A model generated the notes under the pieces. The model was not told the DNA's origin and searched no databases. It worked only from the letters and a program-made list of their open reading frames with translations. Positions 10,385-20,027 of a stretch of DNA of 64,000 nucleotides are shown one piece after another. Position 1 is the stretch's first letter; each line of letters opens with the position of its first letter. Origin of the DNA: Gigaspora rosea. Lineage: Eukaryota; Glomeromycota; Glomeromycetes; Diversisporales; Gigasporaceae. The position numbers and the translations under genes are program-made. The stretch is taken from positions 168,300 through 232,299 of the forward strand of contig QKWP01000419.1 in NCBI GenBank assembly GCA_003550325.1, given 5' to 3'.

Positions 10385-11353
10385 CAGGGATGGCAAATGA
10401 CCTGGTCATTTGACAAATTTTCAAATGACCTCAAATGATCTCAAAATGACCACTCATTTGAGGTCATTCAAATTTTGGGTCATTTGGAAATGACTCATGA
10501 TCAAATGACTATGGTCATTTCCAAATGACCGGGGTCATTTGGCCATTAGGTCACATTTTGTATAGAGTTGATATCCTACCGATCACGTATAATAGTCGTA
10601 TAATGCATGTTATAAGTAATACATATGTTCACATCATTTTTCAATTCACGTCGATTATTAATTAACATGCCATTTGTAAATTCGAAAATGATTTATATCA
10701 TTTTACAATTGGTAAATTATTATTCAAAAACTTTTTTTTATTTTTTTTAAAAAAAGTAATACATTATTTTTTTGTCTAGTGTTTTTTTTTTTTAATCACT
10801 TCATACCTGATCTAATGATTCGATTAGAATGTCATTTTACAACCAGTCTGGAAATGACCTAGTTATTTAGCCAAAATACAGATGGCAATCATTCATCAAA
10901 TGATTCAGTTATTTATTGTCGCAGATTAAAATGAAATCAGGTTAAAATGAAACTGGGGACCTCTCTTGCTCACCTTTAAAGCTTAGAAAACCCACATATA
11001 CTCGTTTATTAATAACCCTAACCCTAAACCCTAACCCTAATGCTAAAAAATCCCCTAAAAAATGTCTCCTAAAAAATTTTAAAATTTTGCTTAAAAAATA
11101 GAAAAATTTCATTTTAATCTGATTACATTTTAATCTGTTACATTTATCATATGTTATAATTTTTATTAGATAGCATCTAGCAATGTTTTATTTTACGAAG
11201 AACAATAATCAATTTTGATTGGCTAAAAGTATTAGATAATCGGTTAACTAGAGTTAAATGACCTTCTTAAGTCATTTTGGCCGTAAAATGACCAATGATT
11301 GGTCATTTGTCATTTGAGTCATTTGGGTCATTTAAAGTCATTTACCATCCCTG
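10385..11353. mobile_element. Non-autonomous hAT-type element with internal telomeric repeats, TSD GTATGTAT
   Basis: Inverted ends CAGGGATGGCAAATGACC and its partner ending GTCATTTACCATCCCTG are flanked by a perfect 8-bp duplication GTATGTAT (10377-10384 and 11354-11361). Both ends are packed with GGTCATTTG/CAAATGACC motifs, the clustered subterminal repeats expected for hAT transposase binding. 969 bp with no transposase. The interior includes a short CCCTAA array at 11013-11040. Confidence 0.92.
11013..11040. repeat. Interstitial telomeric repeat (CCCTAA)n
   Basis: Four to five CCCTAA units with one extra A. CCCTAA/TTAGGG is the common fungal telomere repeat. It lies inside the hAT-type element and not at a chromosome end. 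Confidence 0.85.
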
Positions 11354-11361
11354 GTATGTAT

Positions 11362-12571
11362 TAGAATTATCACAATTAGGATAGCTGCATGATGCAGTTG
11401 CGCTAAAACCAGGAACGTGATATAACTGTTATCTTGCTCAACTGGTTATCAATTTATAAACGTTTCACTTGGAACAAGATACACACTGAAACAACTTTCA
11501 GGCGTAAAGTATCTTTACTATATGCTTCTTTTCTCTTTATTCGTACAGTTAAAAGACTAACTTTTGCTCTTTCTATTTATATTTATTTTATAATTACATA
11601 TCTTGTATAACACTTATAATTCTCTAATTTTACTTTTTTCATTGTAATTAAATAAACTCTTAAATTCTACTAAAAAAATTGTCTTTGTTACAGTGACAAT
11701 AACATTGCCCAACATTTTAATACTTGTCATAATTCTGGTCGACTATATTACCAAATAAGCCGTTCGAATTTATTTTATTCTATTTTTGTACTTTATACAT
11801 TTCGTATTAAATCATTAACAATCACTTTATAAACAACTTAGTTCATAGACACTTAATTCATAGACAAATTCATTGTTGACAATATATTTAGCCAACAATT
11901 TCTTCATAAATTGCATTAGCTTTACCGTAAATACTCAAAACAACGTCCATGCCTGCTATTTCGAGAATTTATAGTAAATTAAAACTTAATTCAATGACAA
12001 TAACTAGAATTAATTTGTCTGTGAAATCTGATGTCGTTAAAATAACTGCCAATAAAATAAACTTGTGAATAAATCAATTGTAAAATAATCTTACTTGTAA
12101 TTAAATTTTTTGCGAACTAAGTTGTCTGTAAAGTAATTTTTGGTGAGTTGATGTTACTAAATATTAAATAAAAACTCAATAAAATCAAAATAGATTGCAA
12201 TAAATATAATTTAATCTTAAAGTAGTCTCATAGCGATAGAGAATATTTTACCTGATTTCATTCCATCATATGATACCTTCTCAGAATAACACAAATACCA
12301 AATCTGGTATTACAATCGGTTGGGAGAGCTTGATGAAATCGGGCCAGTTTTGTTCATTCGTGAACAAATTGTAATTAAGGTTAAATGGGTAAAATGATAA
12401 CTAACACACATAATTACAGGTATTAGGTTCCTTTTTATTAATATGAATCAATACATTGGATTATTACAGAAATACTAAATACTATCTCAACCGTTAACAA
12501 CTTGTTCTTCCTCTATAAGCTAAAAACTAAACCCTTATATATTTTTAATTTGTATGGCAGCTTTAGTCACT
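11362..12571. other. Unassigned AT-rich stretch
   Basis: No gene, TIR/TSD pair or strong tandem repeat recognised in about 1.2 kb. Confidence 0.45.
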
Positions 12572-12720
12572 CGTTTGGAGATTCAAATCTCCAAACAGAT
12601 GATCAAATCTCCAAACGAATAATTGATTACCCGTCTGGAGATTTGATTACCAGTTTGGAGATTTGATCACCCATTTGGGGCTTTGATCACCTGTTTGAAG
12701 ATTCAATCACCCGACTATGC
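12572..12720. repeat. Minisatellite, about 22-bp unit (GTTTGGAGATTTGATCACC)
   Basis: Six to seven degenerate units of the type ACCCGTTTGGAGATTTGATC, the first two partly inverted (CAAATCTCCAAACG). No coding frame is attached. Confidence 0.75.
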
Positions 12721-12949
12721 CACAAAATATGCCAAAATAAGAAATAGATAATAATAAAATAACAACTAAAATAGAAAAAGTTGAGCATAAGAAAAACACC
12801 GGCATGCTCATAAATGAACAGTAGATGTATGTTACACTAGCACTGCACATTAACATGTGAAATGATAGCTTTTTAATGTCCAATCAAATGCGAGATTTTG
12901 CAAACTCGCCATTCTAGATGGCAGGTAACTATACACTCTATCAATTTGT

Positions 12950-14160
12950 ATGACTGTGTTCCTGGTATTTCTATCGTGAATTATATAAAAAATTCTGTTA
13001 TAAACTTACTCAGTTTATAATACGTTTTAGGATTGGGTTTGCAACAAAATTATTGTAGCTTCTATCAAGTAAAAATTCTTATACAAAACTTGTTCGTTAT
13101 TCTAATAATCACAAAATGTGGGGTTGAGTTAGTTCAAGTAAAAATTATTATATCTTATATCATGATTTACTGTTATAAACCTTACCTCTGGCAATACACA
13201 GTGACTCTAATGCATGTTATTAACATCGTCCATATCTCAATCTAATTTCAAAGATACAAAGAGTGCATGATAAATGGAAGTCAATTATTTAAATCTCAGT
13301 GTGTGTAACAAACAAAAGTTAATTTTTTAAAAAAATATAAATTCATAGTGATAGATCAATTACGAATTATGACGAATTTATTACGACATTAACATGCAAA
13401 TGATCATATGTCTCAATAATTACAGATTTAAATAGATTATCATTATTGTTCTTATTTTAAATTTTCTCACAGTCTGATTACTAAACGGCAAGGTGCCAAA
13501 AATATTTTATCAGTATCAATAACTGATAACAATCGATCAAACATTGATTATGTAACTCCCTTATTAGGAATACAAGAGCTTAAGTATTTTATTATTACTT
13601 ACACGATATAAGATTACATTTCAAAACAGATCATGCATGCATTAATTAACAATACTAAACAGGCATAAATTCAAAAAAAATATCCCACACTATTAGTCAA
13701 TTACAACATATAAATGTCATTTTGGACAAGTACGTAATAAGATTAGTATCCACCAATCTACAACATATTTAGACAATTACGAATATATTTCTTACACTAT
13801 TGTTCAATATACATTACACGCATGCTGTCATCCTGTGCCGTCAAAATCACCCAATTGGAAAAATGAAAACCATTACCCCACTAAAAAAGAATTCTTCAAA
13901 AATCAGCATAGCGAACATCAAAAAAGATGAACAGAAACCCTCCCTCCCTCTCACATTTCATGTTATATATTCAACGTGATCGTACTGGTACAAGGACAAA
14001 CAGTTTCATATATCGTAATATTTTATTATTACTCGGTATAGGATTACATTTTAAAATCAGATCATGCATGCATTTAATTAGCAACAATAAACAGGCATAA
14101 TTTCAAAAAAAAAGTATAGTCATAGTCAAGTTACAACATATAAATGTCATTTTTACATAA
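12950..14160. repeat. Dispersed long repeat, copy A (inverted copy at 49080-50400)
   Basis: Several blocks match the window's right half in reverse orientation: 12960-13015 with 50200-50250, 13195-13290 with 49985-50100, 13350-13440 with 49820-49900, 13540-13730 with 49345-49510, and 13827-13989 with 49092-49270. Collinear order over more than 1 kb shows one element or segment. Copy A also holds an internal repeat: 13608-13730 resembles 14038-14160. No protein is recognisable; the ORF at 13033-13245 lies in a non-coding repeat block. Confidence 0.75.
13827..13989 (+). repeat. Conserved block, copy 1 of 3
   Basis: About 165 bp running from the CATCCTGTG block through TTCTTCAAAAATCAGCATAG to GATCGTACTGGT. 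It is much better preserved among the three copies (28527-28705; 49092-49270 inverted) than their flanks are. No reading frame is shared by all three. Confidence 0.75.
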
Positions 14161-14230
14161 AGATGCCTGACGAGTGACGAACCCTCATTACTGACGAATG
14201 ACGAAACCATTTCGTCAAGTGATTTTCAAT

Positions 14231-14480
14231 ACCAGGAACATAGTGATGAATATCACGGAGTGATGGTTATACGACAATCGAAATGATGTTACTCCACAAA
14301 ATCTTGGATCTGATTGGTCCACGTGATATTTTATGTCACTTGGTGTTTATTTTTCACATGTCTATCGTCGCATAGACCGTCTTGATGCTTAATTTTCACA
14401 TGTCTATCATCGTGTGGACCTTGAATGTAATTCGAGCGCCTAATTTCTTAGGCTGTTAAGGCTTTAAGTGCTGTTCTTGT
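14231..14480 (+). repeat. ACCAGGAACG element, copy 1
   Basis: Starts ACCAGGAAC, then a short hairpin-like block ending in ATGGTTATACG, then a body with GATTGGTCCACGTGA and repeated TTTTCACATGTCTATCRTCG. The body matches 40399-40560. The element extent beyond 14480 is not fixed. Satellite-like GACGAATGACGAAACC units precede it at 14168-14215. Confidence 0.6.
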
Positions 14481-14829
14481 ATGACTGAATAAAATTTTCT
14501 ACCGTGAAACAATATGTTGATCTTGTAACATGTGCACCATTGTTAAAGAATAGGCCCGGAGCCTAAACTAATACGGTAACATAATTATGAGAAGCCCGTT
14601 GACAGTGAATAATTATCTATCATAACGTAATATAATTCTGTAAATGTGTTACTTATTAAGTCAAGTGCCATTTAAAAATTGCAATCGGGCGACTAAGTTG
14701 CCCACCACATGTACATTGCTAGTTGATATATCAATAACTGACTTTTCAGGATTTAATCGTTTTGCATTTTAGTTCGTAGATCGCATCTGAATCATATCGG
14801 ATCTGACCATATCTGTATCTATTTATCTA

Positions 14830-15540
14830 TCTATCTATACTATTAAATTTCTATGATGTGTCCGCGTTAAAAACGTTCTGTTTGGCTTGCTTATACATAC
14901 TTACAAACATGAATGTTGTCAAGATAACCAGGATTTGTAATTTTTTTTGCCTTATGTTGTCACGAGATAAATTGATTTCTCTGAAGCTAAAAGTTTAATT
15001 GCACTTTAAATCCCATGAATAAATAATCAAGAAGCCACAAATATCAAGGCTAAGTAATATTCTCTAAAATATGACTCAGCGATGAACGTAAATAAACAAA
15101 AAGCCACAAATATCAAAGCTAAGTAAAATTCACTAAAATATGACTTATGTGGTGGCCGCAATATAGTAAATCTCTATGATGTGCTCATGTTAAAAACGTT
15201 CTGATTGGCTTGTTTATGCATATACACAATCATGAATGTTGTTAAGAAAACCGGATTTGAAGTTTTTTTTTGCCTTATATTGTCACGAGATAAATTGATC
15301 TCTCCGAAGTTAAAAATTTAATTGCGCTGTAAATCCCATGGATAAATAATAAAGAAGCCACAAATATCAAGGCTAAGTAATATTCACCAAAATATGACAT
15401 GTGGTGACCGCAAATAATCAAAAAACCACAAATATCAAGGCTAAGTAATATTCGCTAAAATATGACTTATGTGGTGGCCACAATATGGTACAGTAATAAT
15501 TATTTTTACTATCGTTCTTAAGGAAGTGCAATAATGCTAG
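14830..15540 (+). mobile_element. Non-autonomous Helitron with internally duplicated body
   Basis: The 5' end is TCTATC...ACTATTAAATTTC (TC at 14826, 14830 or 14834 after an A). The 3' end is a weak hairpin followed by AATAATGCTAG|T at 15540, matching the CTRR-T rule. The body is two direct copies (about 14850-15160 and 15167-15480) that share the GTTAAAAACGTTCTG and CACGAGATAAATTGAT blocks. A truncated relative with a better hairpin ends at 41290. No coding sequence. Confidence 0.72.
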
Positions 15541-15894
15541 TTAGTATCTAAAAATGAAAAACAAAATTTCCTTTTACAGAATTAGAAGGAAATTAAGCCC
15601 ATCGATCTCACGTAGAAACCATTACACAGCATAAACATAAACAGAAATAACATTACAAAAATATAAGCACAACAACAAATAAGGAAAAAAGAATCAGCAA
15701 AAACATAGATCTTTAATAAAGTATAATAAATTGTATTATTATAGTAGACTCAAATGTATAAAAAAGTTTGTTTGAAATTAATATATAATAATTTACCTAT
15801 TTAGTATTGAGAATAAATTTTCTAAACAATTTGCTCTTTTTAACTCCTTGAAAACTGCTATCTTGAATAATTGCATTTTAACTCTAAAAACATT
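15541..15894. other. 5' flank of the Helitron gene
   Basis: AT-rich and non-coding; it probably includes the leader and promoter of the Rep-helicase gene. The Helitron's own 5' TC terminus was not pinned down. Confidence 0.4.
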
Positions 15895-17594
15895 ATGTCT
15901 CAAATAGAAACTCGAGGTGAATCTAGAAAAAGAAAAGAATGTGAAAGAGATGCTTCTCGGCGTAAAGATCCTCAATTTAGAAAATCTAGAAATAATAGAT
16001 CTAAACAATCTATGGCAAAACTTCGTCAAGATCCAAATTATGTTCAAATATCTAATTTATCTCAAAAGAACAAATGCCTAAAGACAAAAAAGACTACAAT
16101 CAATCTTCAGGTTGAAAATTCAGGTGTTCCATCCTTTAAAATAGAGATTGCCCAAGAATTTGAAGCTACACTTGAACATCATTCTTCATGGCCTCAAATG
16201 ATAAACCCTGAACTGTCAAAAGGCGCGTTAGCTGAATTTCGTGATAATATTAGCTTTGATGAGTTACAAGAATTACCATGTGCCATTTGCTCTGGACTTT
16301 ATAATTATAAAAATTATAAAAAAATTTCAGTACATGATATTGATCTTTCTTTACTTAAAGCTCCAACTGAACTTATTAAACCATCATATGAAATTGATTT
16401 TAACTATGAGCACCCCTATATTAATGCTTGTAAAATGAATATACTTCTTGATCGATCTGGTTTTATATATCTATTTGAATATCAAAATGACAATATAGAT
16501 TCTAATAATCCCTATTACTTATGAATTTGTAATATCTGTTATGATTACTTACAAAAAGGTAAAACCCCTCCACTATCTTTAGCAAATACTGTAATATGTG
16601 GATTGGACCAACTCCATTATGTCTTCAGGATTTAACTATTCCAGAACAACTCCTTATTTCGCCTGGGTATTTATGTATGAATCTCATCCAGTTAACAAAC
16701 AAAAAACATACTCATCATAAGCTTAAGGGTCATGTTGTAACATTACTCCAAAATCCTAAATCACTAACAACTGTATTGCCTTTGCTAATAAATCATCTTA
16801 CTGATTATTTAAAGGTTGTTTTTGTTGGAAAAGGATTGCCTACTAAATATCAATTAAAAAAAGTACTTCAAGTTCGAAAAAGTAAAGTAGCAGCTGCTCT
16901 TCGTTGGCTTTTTGTGCATAACAAGCTATTCAAAAATAAACTTAGAATAGATGAAAGTGCATTAGATATTCTACCTGAAAGAGAAATTCCCAAGGTATTA
17001 CTTTTAACTACTACAGTTGTAGACTTTGATTTTCGTGAAATAGAACACTATACTGGCTACACACAAGATAACCATCAATCTGATAGTGAAAGTGAAAATC
17101 ATGAAATATCTGATAATGATGAAGATAATTTTATTATTAACAATTCAATAAATAGTGCAAGTGAACTCAGGCCCTCTAGAATATTACATGTTGATGATGT
17201 ACTAATTACCAAAAGAGAACTTACTCTGATTTCTATTCAAAAGCTGTTAGACAAGTCTAATTTACACTCTAGCAGTCAAGCATCTTTAAGTGAGAATTCT
17301 AACAAATTAGAAAAGAATCCTTCACAATCTCATATTATCTGTGTACCCCATAGCAATAAACCTTTGAATGAGTATGAAAATCTGACTCTTTTTCCTGCTG
17401 GATTTCCAGTTTTATATCCATATGGGGTTGGTGGTCATGAAGGCAGGTTAATACATTTATCACTAAAAAAGTATGCTAATCACCTAATGTGTCACCGTGA
17501 TCCCAAGTTTAGACAACATAGATCATTTTCTTTTGTTCTTTTTAATATTTTGCAAAGGCGAGAAGTATCTGCGCAATCCTATAATTTAACTTGA
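15895..17594 (+). pseudogene. Helitron protein N-terminal region
   Basis: The Lys/Arg-rich start (ESRKRKECERDASRRKDPQF) resembles the nuclear-entry and DNA-binding N-termini of fungal Helitron proteins. Then come cysteine pairs (PCAICSGLY; CNICYDYLQ) and a conserved stretch on entering the Helitron_like_N domain (GFPVLYPYGVGGH, residues around 17400-17440). Two TGA codons interrupt, at 16522-16524 and 17592-17594. One base seems missing around 16580-16600 between the segments that end SLANT and start MWIGPTP. The ATG at 15895 is the first in frame that precedes the basic region. Confidence 0.75.
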
Positions 17595-17746
17595 AATAAA
17601 AATTTTGAGCAGTCAGCTAAGTTAATATCTACACTCAGTCCATATGATATAAAACTGGCTATTGAACTAGAACAAAAAAACAATATATATCTAACCCTGC
17701 TATTATTGAATTACTCAAAAATATTAATGCTGCTGGATCTAAATTA

Positions 17747-19368
17747 ATGGCTTCTTATCAATTGCATGCTCATATGCGTAATGAAATCTGTGCTGTCATT
17801 ATGCGAGATGGTACTCCCTCATTATTTATTACTATTAATCCAGCAGACCTTCATAGCCCTATTGTCATGTTGTATGCAGGAAATGAAATAAATCTTGAAG
17901 AACTTGCTTCTGAAAGATCTCGGCTCGCGCATCTTGATCCTTCAGCTGTTGCAAAATATTTTGATCTAATTATTCAGCAAATAATAAATACTATAATTGG
18001 TTATAATAAAGTAAATGGTGGTATATTCGGTACTATAAAAAACTATTATGGTGTTGTTGAATATCAGGATAGAGGCACCCCCATTGTCATATGCTTATAT
18101 GGCTGCATGGTGCTCTCAACCTAATTACACTATGTCATAAGATTAAAGAAGATGAAGAATTTCGTCAACGTTTGTTACACTATATTAGTGATATTGTTCG
18201 AGAAGATGTTAGTTATCTTCTTACTAAAAATAAAATATTAACGGATGAAATGCTTAAAGCTGAATATATGGCCCCAAAAACAATTCTTGAAAAAAGAATG
18301 CATCCATCCTTTAAGCCTATACCAGATCCCAGATCTTCTAATTTTGAAGAAAAATTACGTCAAGATTTACTTGCAATTGCTAAACGTACACTTTTTCATA
18401 GCTGTAGTTGAACTTGCAAAAAATATAATCGTGGCTTACGTAAAGACTGTAGATTTGATTTTCCACGAGAGCTAGTAGATCCTCCTGGCATGATCTTTTC
18501 TGATCAAGGTATTATTGCTGTTCAACGTGTTAATGCTTTTATAAATAATCACAACCCATATATAACTGCTGCTTGTAGAGGAAACAATGATATCAAATTT
18601 ATAGCAACTAGAAAATTAGCTCTAGCATATATTTATTACATCACAGACTATATTACTAAATCGGATCTCAGTACACATAGCTCATTTTTGATATGTGCCT
18701 CCACTTTACAAACATTTATGGCTCAGGCATCGGATAAAGCCTCAATTTACCTTGTAAATAGATCACACAAGCTTGTTACAAAATGTCTTAACAAAATAGT
18801 AGGCCAATCAGAACTTACTTGTCCACAGGTTTCAGCCTATCTATTAGGTATTTCTGACCATTATACTCCAAACATGTTCATATCAGTACATCTTCAATCA
18901 TTTGTGACTTATTTTAAAAAAGAATATGAAAAATATTATAAAATTTCTACTGAAAACTTTGATTATTTTGATGATGATTCAGATACTCATAATGATAAAG
19001 ATATTCAAAACACAACAGATGAATCATTTCTAGTCTCATCCTTTAACAATAAATTAACAGCAATAAATCTTCGAATTGATTATCAATTTCGAGGTTTCTC
19101 TTTGCACAATATCTGTCTCTATAACTATGCAGCTTGCATCCGAAAGACCTTAATAAATTCTCATGAGCTTTTCATGTTATCAGATCAATGCTCAAGAAAA
19201 GGAAATGATCAGTTTTTTTTCAAGAAAATAAATTCGCTTCTGATACCATCTATGAATTTGATGATGTGCACCCTCAAAATAAAACTCATATTCAAGTGTG
19301 TAGAAGACAAGGAACTGAAAGAGTTGTTGTTTTGTGTGGTAAAGGAATATCTAAAAAAGATAATATAG
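17747..19368 (+). pseudogene. Helitron HUH Rep nuclease (Helitron_like_N) region
   Basis: This is the replication-initiator nuclease that nicks DNA and covalently holds the 5' end. The first part has LFITINPADLHSP and NGGIFGTIKNYYGVVEYQDRG. The HUH metal motif (HCH followed by MLIWLHG) is present only after a frame change at the five-C run 18078-18082. The catalytic tyrosine pair is in YYITDYITK at about 18637-18660. A cysteine cluster (CSxTCKK...CRFDFPREL) carries TGA at 18409-18411. The frame then shifts again at the eight-T run 19213-19220. The catalytic residues survive, but the frame as written could not produce a full Rep protein. Confidence 0.85.
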
Positions 19369-19778
19369 AAGATGCTGAATGTTATGGTTTACATATTCTT
19401 ATGCTTTTTAAACCATGGAAATCTATTCAAGACCTTTTAGAATCTTATAATACATGGACTGAAGCATGTCAAGCCTTTTTGGATAGTTCTGCTATTTCTT
19501 CCCGATTAAAATCCATAATTTCAAATATAGATTTACTCCATAGATGCTCAGAAGAATCAACATTAGATCGTGAGTTATATAAAAATGCAATAAATAATTC
19601 ACTTCTTGCAAAAGCTTGCCGTATAGATCGTTCTGTTCCCGGATATGATGCTGATGATCAATATAATCTTCTTGATGATGATGACAACTTTGATACACCT
19701 GATATATCAGAAAGTATAACTATATTTGATCTAGCTACTATTATTCGATCTGGTTTAAAAGATATCAAAATAGTTGAT
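19266..19778 (+). pseudogene. Helitron linker between Rep and helicase
   Basis: The frame after the T-run shift: residues such as VVVLCGKGISKK, GLHILMLFKPWKSIQDL and the acidic end before SITIFDLATIIRSG are typical of the region joining Rep to the Pif1-like helicase in fungal Helitrons. It is cut at 19778 by the inserted TIR element. After the element the pre-insertion frame resumes and meets TGA at 19967-19969 and 19982-19984. Confidence 0.7.
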
Positions 19779-19779
19779 A

Positions 19780-19953
19780 CAGAGAACCCTCCCTAAATGC
19801 ACGCTCTTGGGACTGAACTTTAATGACGTGCATTTAGAGAACAATAAGAAAAAGTGCATTTATGGAGGTCATCTATATATTTGGGCCCAAATTTAAGCGT
19901 GCATTTAGAGAGGGTGTGCACTTAGGGAGGGTGCACTTAGGGAGGGTTCTCTG
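19780..19953. mobile_element. Tc1/mariner-type MITE inserted in the Helitron, TA duplication
   Basis: 174 bp with inverted ends CAGAGAACCCTCCCTAA and its partner TTAGGGAGGGTTCTCTG, flanked on both sides by TA (19778-19779, 19954-19955). The interior repeats GTGCATTTA/GTGCACTTAGGGAGG. The CAG start and TA target fit pogo/Tc1-mariner elements. It interrupts the Rep-helicase reading frame, so it is younger than the Helitron copy. Confidence 0.85.
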
Positions 19954-20027
19954 TACTACTGTACTATGACCATTTTACGAATGAGAGGAAGATTCATTAC
20001 AAACTATTACAGTATACAGACTTAAAC

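Noticed and set aside
11013..11040. True chromosome end
   Set aside because: Only four to five units, inside a complete transposon with unique DNA on both sides.
13033..13245. 70-residue ORF
   Set aside because: Lies inside a dispersed repeat whose other copy does not preserve the frame.
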